A stretch of 64,000 bases of DNA from CAIZQW01 sp942493055 (lineage in GTDB: Bacteria > Verrucomicrobiota > Kiritimatiellia > RFP12 > UBA1067): contig OW818680.1 in assembly GCA_942493055.1 (NCBI GenBank), positions 2,852,001 to 2,916,000 of the forward strand. The letters run 5' to 3'. The notes beneath the pieces were generated by a model, which was given only the letters and a program-made list of their open reading frames with translations, had not been told where the DNA came from and ran no database searches. This document shows positions 17,451-26,400 of the stretch, one piece after another (within the stretch, counting starts at the first letter, position 1; every line of letters begins with the position of its first letter). Both the position numbers and the translations under genes were made by a program.

Positions 17451-17629
17451 AGTCCGATGTGGGCCATGAGGGACTGCATGTCGGGGAAGGTCTTGAGCCC
17501 CCTGCCTGCGAGCGCGTCACGCATGGCGGCTGCGGTCTGACGGGAGGGCTTAGGCGGTTGCCGGGCCTGCGTGACCTTGCAGGCTGTACGCGGCGGTGTA
17601 TGCCGTTTTTTTTCCGCTGTGATGTTCAT
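17447..17629 (-). CDS. Small antitoxin-like protein (RelB-type position)
   Basis: A 60-aa protein, basic and flexible at its start (MNITAEKKRHTPPRTACKVT), ending in an amphipathic segment, GLKTFPDMQSLMAHIGL, that could clamp the toxin. No DNA-binding fold can be named. The gene overlaps the toxin gene by 4 bases and is led by the promoter/operator at 17659-17693. An AAAGGAAAGGGA ribosome site lies upstream. Confidence 0.65.
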   Translation of the reverse strand: MNITAEKKRHTPPRTACKVTQARQPPKPSRQTAAAMRDALAGRGLKTFPDMQSLMAHIGL

Positions 17630-17658
17630 GAGTGCCGTCCCTTTCCTTTGATGCAGCC

Positions 17659-17693
17659 AGTTTACAACAGACCTGTTGCTGATTCAACAGCAA
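17659..17693 (-). promoter_or_regulatory. Promoter and operator of the RelE/RelB-like module
   Basis: On the minus strand, TTGAAT, 17 bases, TAAACT. A perfect inverted repeat TTGCTG, 6 bases, CAGCAA (17676-17693) overlaps the -35 box, consistent with autorepression. Confidence 0.6.
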
Positions 17694-17986
17694 AAACAAA
17701 AATTTAAGTCTGCAATTTGCGAAATCCCTTTCCCTTTAAGCGCTGAGCGTTTTAGCTACGGAAAGCGCGGATTGACCCGGATTGAGATGTTTCCCTGTTC
17801 GGCCTGTCCGCCGTCTTGTCCGCCGGAGGCGTATTCGCGTAGGTGGAAGGCATCGCGTAGGTGGAAGCCTTGGCGAAAGTGGGTGTTTCGTGTTTTTCGT
17901 GGTAATAAAGTTTCAAGTCGTAATTCGTCGGATAGCGCGGACAGCACGGGGAGCACGAAAAACTAACGAACTAATACACTAATCAA
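17694..17986. repeat. Gene-free region with 7-9 bp arrays
   Basis: It holds GCGTAGGTGGAAG-like units (17830-17875), TTTCGTGTTTTTCGTGG (17885-17902), GGATAGCGC/GGACAGCAC units (17930-17960) and an ACTAATAC/ACTAATCA 8-bp array that runs into the stop codon of the gene at 17987. Confidence 0.65.
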
Positions 17987-18430
17987 CTAACGAACTTCCC
18001 CAGCGATGGACACCAGCGGCGGGGTCTTGCCGGGCGGCGAGGAGCTGTAGAGGTTGAGCAACCACACGCCATTGCCTTTGTACAGGAACTCCAGATGCTT
18101 GGTCTGTTTGGAAGCCTGCTCCGTGATCTTCAGTGGAAAAACCACAGTCCGCTTGGGCTCATCGAACTTTTTCTCGGCCCATATCACGCGCGCGCTCTTG
18201 TCAGCATCGATGGACGCGAAGCCGATCATCTTGAAATCTCCATGGGATACGCCTCCAAAATCTTCCTCCCTCACGGTCTTAACAGTCGGAAAGATATGCA
18301 CATCCGAGAGATTATTCACACTTAGCGACCCTTCCGCCATGGTGATGCGCCCTCTTTGCTGGCTCTTGTTACAACCGCAAGAGAGCATGACAGCCATGAG
18401 ACTCATAATTGAAATGTATGTTCTTTTCAT
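17987..18430 (-). CDS. Putative lipoprotein of unknown function
   Basis: 147 residues from the ATG at 18430. A lipoprotein signal (MKRTYISIMSLMAVMLSCGC) has a likely lipobox Cys at residue 18 or 20. The mature part is small and beta-rich. It ends LEFLYKGNGVWLLNLYSSSP, echoed by FSFLYKGDGKWDVIARS in the lipoprotein at 19445, so the two are probably distant relatives. The last residues (GEVR, stop) are encoded by the flanking 8-bp array. It may be a remote member of the immunity-like lipoprotein row between here and the RHS gene. Confidence 0.75.
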   Translation of the reverse strand: MKRTYISIMSLMAVMLSCGCNKSQQRGRITMAEGSLSVNNLSDVHIFPTVKTVREEDFGGVSHGDFKMIGFASIDADKSARVIWAEKKFDEPKRTVVFPLKITEQASKQTKHLEFLYKGNGVWLLNLYSSSPPGKTPPLVSIAGEVR

Positions 18431-18478
18431 AAGATTCTTTCTCTCGCAGAGGCGTCCCCGCCTATGCAGTCGAGCGCA

Positions 18479-18594
18479 TCCTGGGCGCATAGGCGGCCCC
18501 GCCCAATGCCACTAACTTTTCATGGTGCTTCACGTTTTTAACATATTCTGTTTCAAAAGCTTGTGGCACTTATCTCGTGCAAGCACCTGAGCTA
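18479..18594 (+). repeat. 116-bp repeat, copy A (inverted partner at 39294-39409)
   Basis: It starts TCCTGGGCGCATAGGCG and contains CAATGCCACTAACTTTTCAT, TTTCAAAAGCTTGTGGCACT and TTATCTCGTGCAAGCACCTG. An equally long copy in opposite orientation lies 20.7 kb away, with about seven mismatches by eye and no gaps. A short piece also occurs near 19034-19055. Confidence 0.85.
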
Positions 18595-19444
18595 TCTCAA
18601 AAGATGCCCGCGCTTCCAGTCTGGGGAGGGTCACGCGTCTGCGTGACCGGACGAGCAGACGCTCGTCCCTCCCCTGAGGCGAGACGCCTCAGCCACTTTG
18701 CGCATCGCATTCCCTACTGAAAGGACGCGACTGGAAGCTTTGCAAGGCAAGGTGGCGGAGCCGTCCCGGCTCCGGCGGGCAAGATGCCCGCGCTCCTTTG
18801 AGGGCAGCAATAGAAGGGAGCGTGGGCGTCCCGCCCGCATGAAAGAGGGTGGTAATTATTGGCAACAGGGGGACAGACAAGATTGGCGCTAAGATAAGCT
18901 ACGGCTCGCCAAAGTCTCTCCCTCCAGCTTGCGGAGCTGTATTGAAATGGAGGGCGAAGCTGTGCTGAGCCGCAAAAATACGACCCGAACGTGCTTGTCT
19001 TGGAGCCATTCCTATCTGTCTTCCTGTTGCCAATATGAAAAGTTAGCGGCATTGGGGTCTCGCCTGTGCAGCGAAGCTTCATGTATATGGCTGGCGGCTT
19101 TCCTTGCCGCCAGTGTACAGGCGGGGACGCCTATACGCCCAGGGGAGCTGTCCCCCGGCCCATCGCAGATGCCACCCCCGAAAGCGGTGTAGCGCGGAAT
19201 ACCGCTTGCCACCGCACTCCAAAGCTTTCGCCGCCTTTTAGCCCCAATTCGTGCCTGCCCGCCGTAGCCTCTGGCGAAGGCGGGTGTTCCGCGTGTTTCG
19301 TGGTAAGATAATTATCGGATAGCGCGGACAGCGCGGGGAGCACGAAAAACTAATGCCCTTTCCCTGGCTCGGCGGAGCGTCAAGCAAAGACGGCCCAAAA
19401 CTTTAGACCTTTAGAACTCTCGAACTTTAGAACTTCTCCTGATT
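18595..19444. repeat. Gene-free region built of short palindromes
   Basis: No gene. Many compact hairpins: GGTCACGCGTCTGCGTGACC, GACGAGCAGACGCTCGTC, TGAGGCGAGACGCCTCA, GGAGCCGTCCCGGCTCC and GCGGGCAAGATGCCCGC. A GGCGGCTTTCCTTGCCGCC hairpin module lies at 19090-19115. The right half of the long-hairpin repeat lies at 19180-19222. 8/9-bp arrays occupy 19290-19435. Confidence 0.7.
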
Positions 19445-19882
19445 TCATGGTTTAACTTCGGGGCTGTCCTCATCTGTCCCCGACCTCGCAATCACATCCC
19501 ACTTGCCATCCCCCTTGTAAAGGAAACTAAAGCTTTTGATCAAGCCCTTCTTGGGAATATACTTGGCTGTGTCCACGATGGCCGAGCACTTCTTGTCATT
19601 CTCCTCCCACTCGATGGTCGTATCTGGCGACAGTTCCAAATCGCACCCCAGCGATGTCGCATTGTAGCCCGTTTCTGTGCTATCCAAGAAACCAAACATG
19701 TTTCTTGTCTCACCTGAAACAATGACCATGAACCGAATGTCATTCGTCGAATGGTTGCCCGTCGAGATCTCACAGTTCATGCGATTGCCATCATAGAGTT
19801 TCTCGCCGCAGCCGCCTGATAAGACAATCATTGCAAGCAGCACAAGGCCACTGATGATTCCGAACATCCTTTTTTCTGACAT
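19445..19882 (-). CDS. Putative lipoprotein of unknown function
   Basis: 145 residues from the ATG at 19882, preceded by AAGGAGTGA. The signal MSEKRMFGIISGLVLLAMIV, then LSGGC, has a good lipobox with Cys near residue 25. The mature part is acidic and beta-rich (STGNHSTNDIRFMVIVSG; GCDLELSPDTTIEWEENDKK) and ends with FLYKGDGKWDVIARSGTDED. It is related in its last third to the lipoprotein at 17987. It belongs to the row of exported proteins downstream of the RHS gene. Function is not known. Confidence 0.78.
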   Translation of the reverse strand: MSEKRMFGIISGLVLLAMIVLSGGCGEKLYDGNRMNCEISTGNHSTNDIRFMVIVSGETRNMFGFLDSTETGYNATSLGCDLELSPDTTIEWEENDKKCSAIVDTAKYIPKKGLIKSFSFLYKGDGKWDVIARSGTDEDSPEVKP

Positions 19883-20005
19883 GCAATCACTCCTTCTATT
19901 TCCTCTCGCGGAGGCGCAGGGACGCAGGGAAATTTCTTTTAACCACGAAGACGTGGGACATGGGACTTGGGACATGCAGTGCCCAGCTTCAAGTCCTCAG
20001 ATTCA

Positions 20006-20449
20006 TCAGAATGGCACAAGCTGATTGTAGCCGTCCTTCTCAACAAAATGCAGTATCTTGACCGTGACCGCATCGGTGTTACTGTTGACTTCAAACATGA
20101 CGGTAATGTCTTTATCTTTATAGGCCACCGCAGGAACAGCCGCTTTGACCGCTACTGACTTTTCTATTTTTCTGCCGTCCGGAAGCGAATAATAAACCGT
20201 CGCCGTTTCCGGGACTGGATGATCAAACCCGACATGAACAGCCTTTCCAGAGGGAGAAACGAGACCTGCCCTGAACGAAAACTCACCCCACGAGACAGCC
20301 GCTCCTTTAATCATGTTAGTGCCCATATTTCGAATGCCGACATCAATCGCCCAATCAGCGGTTGACGGCTCCCGACAGGAGGTTAGTAATGCAACAACCG
20401 CACCCGCCAGCAGCGGCATCCTTACAAGACTTTGTCGTAAACTATTCAT
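20006..20449 (-). CDS. Putative lipoprotein of unknown function
   Basis: A 147-aa protein. The N-terminus MNSLRQSLVRMPLLAGAVVA ends in LLTSC, a lipobox with Cys at residue 25. The mature part looks like an immunoglobulin-like beta sandwich: DVGIRNMGTNMIKGAAVSWG, ATVYYSLPDGRKIEKSVAVK and KDKDITVMFEVNSN. Such small cell-envelope lipoproteins often act as immunity or inhibitor proteins, but nothing in the sequence proves it. The ribosome site (AGAAGAG) is weak. It sits in the lipoprotein row between TA modules and RHS gene. Confidence 0.75.
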   Translation of the reverse strand: MNSLRQSLVRMPLLAGAVVALLTSCREPSTADWAIDVGIRNMGTNMIKGAAVSWGEFSFRAGLVSPSGKAVHVGFDHPVPETATVYYSLPDGRKIEKSVAVKAAVPAVAYKDKDITVMFEVNSNTDAVTVKILHFVEKDGYNQLVPF

Positions 20450-20692
20450 CTCTTCTTTCTCTCGCAGAGGCGTCCCCGCCTAGGCAGTCGAGCGCATCCT
20501 GGGCGCATTGGCGGCCTGTGCACTGAAGCTTCATGTATGTGGCTGGCGGCTTTCCTTGCCGCCAGTGTACAGGCGGGGACCCGCCTACGCCAGAGGCTAC
20601 GGCGGGGCAGGCGCCTATACGCCCAGGAGAGCTGTCCCCTGGCCCATCGCTACTGCCTCGAAAGCGGTGTCGCGCGGAATACCGCTTGCACG
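20450..20692. repeat. Composite hairpin repeats
   Basis: No gene. GGCGGCTTTCCTTGCCGCC hairpin, GTGTACAGGCGGGGAC units and the right half of the long-hairpin repeat (AAGCGGTGTCGCGCGGAATA) end exactly at the stop codon of the gene at 20693. The same truncated end adjoins its paralogue at 22772. Confidence 0.75.
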
Positions 20693-21415
20693 CTAGAAAT
20701 CGATCTTTTCTTTCGGCACTGGAGTAAGCTCCATTGTCGTCAACTGTACTGGCTTATACTTCGCCTTGAAATTCCGGATAAACGTACGGTTTTGACTGTC
20801 ATACCTTATGTCACTCAAGCCCATTCCGCCTGTGACCGCGCTAATATCGTTGGTCACCTCAAGCATAAACCATAACCATGCGATTTCGCAATCGGCGAAG
20901 TATAAGTCTTCTGTGTCGAAGTTCTTGGCAAAGGCTAACTGATCAATCTTCTCTGCGTGCATTCCGCTCTGATACCGCCGTGATATCTTCCCCTGAAAAC
21001 CGTCGGGCCGCCAGATATTGATTGTTGCGATGCTTCGCGGATAGCTGGCTGCTGGAATCTCTTTAAAGCCCAGGCCCTCCTGTTCAAAGCAGCGCCAGCG
21101 CCAAGGCCCACGTTCCTGACACTCTTTCAGGGTTTGCGCGCTGGCATCGAGTGCGAGTACAAAGAGCTTTCCGTTGTACTCCATCAACGCCTCGGGTGCA
21201 TTAACGCCCGCCGGCCCCTCGTATTTCACAATCTTACCCTCATACTTGATGACCAGATCCGTTGTTATGTAGGATGAGAACTTCACAGGCACATATTTGC
21301 CAGGGGCGATTTCAACGTATTGATACGGTGAGTCTCCATCACTTGAACACCCACAACAGAAGACCAAACACGACGCTAAGACAGCGCAAAGCATATTCAC
21401 TAATCGGATATTCAT
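20693..21415 (-). CDS. Lipoprotein, paralogue of the RHS-linked lipoprotein
   Basis: A 240-aa protein. Signal MNIRLVNMLCAVLASCLVFC, then CGCSSDGDSP, with lipid attachment probably at Cys 21 or 23. The mature part contains YVEIAPGKYVPVKFSSYITT, YPRSIATINIWRPDGFQGK and a C-terminus FKAKYKPVQLTTMELTPVPK. It is very similar over its whole length to the protein at 22772, which overlaps the RHS toxin gene. The simplest reading is an extra immunity-like copy. A strong ribosome site (GGGAGGTGA) precedes the ATG. No catalytic motif is seen. Confidence 0.82.
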   Translation of the reverse strand: MNIRLVNMLCAVLASCLVFCCGCSSDGDSPYQYVEIAPGKYVPVKFSSYITTDLVIKYEGKIVKYEGPAGVNAPEALMEYNGKLFVLALDASAQTLKECQERGPWRWRCFEQEGLGFKEIPAASYPRSIATINIWRPDGFQGKISRRYQSGMHAEKIDQLAFAKNFDTEDLYFADCEIAWLWFMLEVTNDISAVTGGMGLSDIRYDSQNRTFIRNFKAKYKPVQLTTMELTPVPKEKIDF

Positions 21416-21565
21416 CGCTTTTCACCTCCCGGAATCCCATTCCAGCCCCATTTTCGTGTGTTTCGTGTTTTTCGTGGTAAAAAAGTTTCAAGTCGTAATT
21501 CATCGGATAGCACGGACAGCGCGGGGAGCACGAAAAACTAATGCACTAATGCACTTCTCACTTAA

Positions 21566-22633
21566 TCATGGGTTAACTTCCGGGCTGTCCTTGGGAATTT
21601 GGATTGTCACATCCCTCTCTGTTTGCTGTCCGGATTCCAGATCGACGAAGGTGACCCCGACCGTCACTTTGTGCCGTTCCGTCGTTTTGTTGTACAGGTA
21701 AACAATGTAGCGCTTCCCGTCAGCCTCATACGGGCAGACCTCTGCTTCCGGGAAGATTCCGGCTGGCACATCGATGACCCGGATCACCCCTCTCCGGTTC
21801 CAAATCGTATATTTCACGCGATCATTGGACACCGTCGAATAACTGCGGGACGTATGTATTCTGTCGAAGCTCGCGAAGTAGGGGTCCTCGGATGTCCCCA
21901 TCGCGGTCACCAAACCCATATTGCTCAGCGGGCACGGATACACATTGGTTGAGAGACCTCCCCCGGGAAGCGCCGTGTAGAGCGTCACATCGCCAGCACC
22001 AGCCGCATCCATGTTACTGGTCGCGCACGTTCGCTGGATATGGCAGGGATCAAGCATGAGCCTTTCCTTTTCAAAGAAGGCCCATTCAGCCTTCGTCAAA
22101 CGCCGCCCGAACCTCATCCCCCCCCCCCCCAGCTTGATGTCTTCATCGTCCAATTGAAGGACGCCTGGAATACGGTCTTCGATTTTTCCTTCCCTCATGC
22201 GGACTTTCGCGCCGTCAAACAATACTAGCCTAGCTGCTTCACCCGCTCCAGTCGCTACATACGCGATGGTGTTGTCCCACGACATAATAGACGATATGTG
22301 CTCAGGCTGTCGGGCGGCCATCACGCCGACAGGCGACAGAGACAAGTCCGAGCCGACCCTGACATTTGCGACCATCTCGGTTTCGACCTCATAACGTAGG
22401 GCGGGACCCTTGTTCAACAGATACAATATTCCAAAATTATAGTCGTGATATTCGATGAAATGCCTCTGTTTAAGCCCCAAACATGATCTGCCCGTCGCAC
22501 TGCCGATGATCATGGATGTATACCGCCGCGGCATATACCACCCAGCAGGCACTGTCCGAACAAATATGTATATCGCAACCGCCCCAAAGAACGGTATCGC
22601 GCACCCCAGACATCCTTTGTGCCAATTTTTCAT
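21566..22633 (-). CDS. Membrane-anchored protein of unknown function with a G13 tract
   Basis: A 355-aa protein. One N-terminal helix (CAIPFFGAVAIYIFVRTVPA) anchors a large extracytoplasmic domain. That domain has repeated beta-type segments (DNTIAYVATGAGEAARLVLF; FPEAEVCPYEADGKRYIVYL; VTVGVTFVDLESGQQTERDV). I do not recognise a family. Codons around residue 168 form a run of 13 G on the coding strand (22118-22130), a slippage-prone tract that could switch the gene on and off. The ATG is preceded by GGAG. The gene lies between the two paralogous lipoproteins, so it may belong to the same immunity or envelope function. Confidence 0.75.
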   Translation of the reverse strand: MKNWHKGCLGCAIPFFGAVAIYIFVRTVPAGWYMPRRYTSMIIGSATGRSCLGLKQRHFIEYHDYNFGILYLLNKGPALRYEVETEMVANVRVGSDLSLSPVGVMAARQPEHISSIMSWDNTIAYVATGAGEAARLVLFDGAKVRMREGKIEDRIPGVLQLDDEDIKLGGGGMRFGRRLTKAEWAFFEKERLMLDPCHIQRTCATSNMDAAGAGDVTLYTALPGGGLSTNVYPCPLSNMGLVTAMGTSEDPYFASFDRIHTSRSYSTVSNDRVKYTIWNRRGVIRVIDVPAGIFPEAEVCPYEADGKRYIVYLYNKTTERHKVTVGVTFVDLESGQQTERDVTIQIPKDSPEVNP

Positions 22634-22655
22634 GTGAAATCTCCAAGTCTTTGTT

Positions 22656-22770
22656 ACGTCTCGTCCGAGACGTTTTGGAGTGCGGTGGCAAGCAGAAACC
22701 GAAGGGTCTGGCGCGACACCGCTTTTCTTGGCTGCCCCGAAAGCGGTGTCGCGCGGGATACCGCTTGCAC
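22656..22770. repeat. Long-hairpin repeat, right end truncated
   Basis: CGTCTCGTCCGAGACG and the left arm are complete, but the right arm stops at CCGCTTGCAC and is followed at once by the stop codon of the gene at 22772. The 20693 gene has the same junction, so gene and repeat end were probably duplicated together. Confidence 0.8.
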
Positions 22771-22771
22771 A

Positions 22772-23497
22772 CTAAAAATCGATCTTTTCTTTTGGCACTG
22801 GAGTAAGCTCCATTGTCGTCAATTGCACCGGTTTATACTTCGCTTTGAAATTTCGGATAAACGTGCGGTCTTGGCTGTTAAACCTTATACCTCCCTTAGG
22901 GGCATCGCCCATAACCACATCAAAGTCGTTAGTAACCTCAAGCATGTACCACAACCATGCGATCTCGCAATCGGCGAAGTATAAGTCTTCTGTGTCGAAG
23001 TTCTTGGCGAAGGCTAACTGGTCAATCTTCTCACCATGCGTCCCCCCCCGAAAGCGCCGTGACAGATTACCCTGAAAACCATCGGGTCTCCAGATATTGA
23101 TTGTTGCTATGCTTCGCGGATAGCTGGCTGCTGGAATCTCTTTAAAGCCCAGTCCATCCTGTTCAAAACAACGCCAATGCCAAGGCCCGCGTTTCTGGCG
23201 CTCTTCCAGAGTTTGCGCACTGGCATCGAAAGCGAGCACATAGAGTTTCCCGTTGTACTCCATCAACGCCTCTGGCGCGTTGATCTCTGCAGGCCCTTTG
23301 AAGGTCACAACCTTGCCCCCATGCTTGATGACCAGATCAGTTGTAATATATGACGAAAACTTAACAGGCACATATTTGCCAGGGGCAACTTCAACATATT
23401 GATACGGTGAGTCTCCATCACTTGAACACCCACAACAGAAGACCAAGCACGACGCTATAAACACGCACAGCACATTCAATAATCGGATATGCATCAT
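22772..23497 (-). CDS. Lipoprotein coupled to the RHS gene (putative immunity protein)
   Basis: A 241-aa protein. Signal with lipobox region LVFCCGCSSDGDSPYQYVEV and a mature part closely similar to that of the 20693 protein. Its ATG overlaps the stop of the RHS gene (ATGA), and a strong ribosome site, GGGAGGAAATAA, lies within the end of the RHS gene, so the two are translationally coupled. Immediate downstream position, export as a lipoprotein and a paralogue nearby are what is expected of an immunity protein against a toxin acting on membranes or in the periplasm. The function is inferred from context only. Confidence 0.82.
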   Translation of the reverse strand: MMHIRLLNVLCVFIASCLVFCCGCSSDGDSPYQYVEVAPGKYVPVKFSSYITTDLVIKHGGKVVTFKGPAEINAPEALMEYNGKLYVLAFDASAQTLEERQKRGPWHWRCFEQDGLGFKEIPAASYPRSIATINIWRPDGFQGNLSRRFRGGTHGEKIDQLAFAKNFDTEDLYFADCEIAWLWYMLEVTNDFDVVMGDAPKGGIRFNSQDRTFIRNFKAKYKPVQLTTMELTPVPKEKIDF

Positions 23498-26400
23498 TTA
23501 TTTCCTCCCGGAATTCCATTCAAGAGCGTTTCCCAAAAAGTAGCGGATCTAGTTCCCGGCACAATACCAATACCAGCACCTGGCGCAAGGGTAAAGAAGT
23601 TGCTTGTGTCAACTGTATCACTGCCCGTGGCCAGCCGGATCAACTGCGCACTTTGCTTGACAGCCTCCGCATAAGACTGCGGCATATTTTCGATTAGATT
23701 ATCATTGCGCGCATGGTAATGCAAGCTTTGCACATTGTAGTCCTGAAACAATCTGATGTTGCCATCATCGTCACGTCTCACATGACCTGGCGTCCATGTA
23801 TCCGTGAGGATGTGAACGGCAATTCCGAGATTGAGATACGCGCGCGACGGGTCAGTTTCCCGAAGTCTCCTGAACTCATTGAGGCACGTCTGTACCGTTG
23901 TTTGTATATTGTCATTCAAATCCGCCGCACTGCCACCAGAAACCCCCATTCCATGGTAGTACGTCAGATCGGCAAAGTGTGTTCGTACGGTTCTGGTGTT
24001 TCGAAGTTTGGGAACTCGGGTCAAAACTGGCCCCATAATGCCGGAATCCCCCCACCAATACGCAGTACGCCTCGCCGGCTCGGCTGCACGATCAGCAATT
24101 TGTCGCATAGCAACTGGCATCCATCTTCTAAAATCATCCAAATCAAGAATCGGGTATAATTGTTGAAGTTGCTCTTTCTTCTGCTTAACCGACTCCGTAA
24201 CCTGTTTCGTGATATTTGACAATTCCATATTGAGTGTCATCAATACTGCTATCGGGATCTCCGCCCTTCCAGAGGCAATTCCTTTAACGTCAACAAAGGG
24301 AACATCCGGCAACATCAAACCACGAGCGAAACTCTCATAATCCTTCAGACTCAGTTCAATACCAAGCTCACGTAACGCATCGACCCCAACAAACACATGA
24401 TTACGAAGATCCGCCAGCCCCAACGGATCCACCTTATTGACAGGGTCGTTGCTGCAGTAGGCGGTGAGGTTGATGCCGCCTTGTTCCTGGAGGGGGTCGC
24501 GGCAGAGCCACTTGCAGGAGGCGGGGTCGTAGTAGCGGTAGCCGAAGTAGTAAAGCCCGGTTTCGGCGTCGTAGTATTTGGACTGGAAACGGAAGGGGCA
24601 GGAGAAGTGCGCGAATTCGGGAATGCTCGAATTCGAGACTGCTTCTGCGATGGGCTTGCCAAAGGGGTCGTAGTCGTATTCGGCGGCCACAGCGCCCGTG
24701 GTGGCGTCCACAACCTTATGAATGTTGCCCATGGCGTCTGCAATGGGCAGGTAGACGTTCTCGACGTTGTTGGAGGTGACGGTGAAGGCCAGTAGTCCGC
24801 CGATGCCGCCCGCCTCTTGCCCGAGATTGCCGGAGCGCTGTCCCGCGAGGTCGAGTCCCCAGAGGCAGCGGCGCACCACGCGCGCGCCGGGCAGCAGGTT
24901 GCCGGTTTCGTCGAAGGCGTCGACAATCTCGCTCGCGAGGTTCCAGCCGTCATAGAAGAACTGATGGGAGCGCACAGGCAGCCAGGCCGGACCCAACAGC
25001 CGATACACAGTCTTCCGGGCGCGGCGGCCGTCGGGATAGTAGGCAAAGGCGAGCCTTGTCTTGGGTTCGATTTCATTCACAGCGCCCGTGAGGCGGCCAA
25101 AGGCGTCCCAGGAGTAGGTGAAGCGGCTGTCCGTGACCATGGCCGCGTTGTTGTCGTAGGCGGGTGCTTCGTAAGCCTTGGCCACAAAGAGCACGCCCGT
25201 GACGCAGGCGACGATGTCTTTGTTGAGGAGCGGATCCTGCCTGAAGGCTGTGACCACGATGTTTGTGCGATGGGCGGAGGCTTCGTTATCGACGGTGACG
25301 ACGGCAAAGAAACGCTCGCCCAGACGCTGGGCAATTGCATCGCCGACCTTGACCGTGGCATCCACAACCGCTGTGCCGGAGATCTCGAAACTGTTGCCCC
25401 ACGCCCTGCTGATGTGGACGTTCCGGTCGTCACAGATGAAACTGTAGCGGGGGATTTCAGCTTCATCGGACGGGCCGGCTTTTATGACGTTGCCGATGCC
25501 GTCATAAGCCCAGCCGGACTGCGTGCCGGGAATTGGCGTCACGCCGTCCGCCAAGAAGCCTTCCGAAGCCAGAAGCTGCCCCTTGGAATCATAGTCGTAG
25601 GTGCGGATCGTGCTGTCTGCGAGGGTGACTTTGGAGATGCGGTCCGAGTTCGGGACATACTGGTAGTCATAGGAGGCCAGTCCGCCGATGCCGCTCAAAC
25701 TGTAGGCGACTGACAGGGGACGGGCATTGGCGTAGTCCCACTGGACCGTCTTGGTCAGGAGGCGGCCAGCGACTCTTACGGTGAGCGTGGTGGCCAGCGG
25801 CATGTCCCCGCAGTACAGGTAGGTGGCGCAGGTAGCGGAAACCGGCGTGGAGGTGATGGACGCGACGCGGGCTGCCGAGGCATAGAGCACGCTATAGCTG
25901 TTCGTAAGGCCGCCGGCGACCACACTGTTAAAACTCAGAATGCCGTTATGTGTGGAGCTAGCATACGCGCGCGTGACGACCGCGTTGTTGATCACGCTGT
26001 TACCGCTGATTGTTTCTGTGAGAGGAATATCATCAGCCGTGAAATTGGAATAGGAGAGGGAGGGGCCTCCTGCCGAGGCGAGACTTTCAGCACGGCCGGT
26101 GCGTCCCAGGACTGAACTTATGGCGCTGCCATCCGAGGCGGTTATCCCGGTCATGGCGCCTGCATTGTCGTAACCGACTGTGGCTACGACATTGTTCGCA
26201 TCTGTGACGGAGTTGACCTGCCCATTGTCCTTGTAGTGATAGGTCGCGACTCTGACGCCACCGATGGTTTTATGATCGAGCAGCCCTGTCACGGTATCAT
26301 AGTGCCATTCGGTGATTTGAGGCGTGCCTCCGCCGTAGGTGGTGAGCCGGGTCATGCGCCCCATGGTGTCGTAGTCATAGTGCTTATCATAAGCGCCCAT

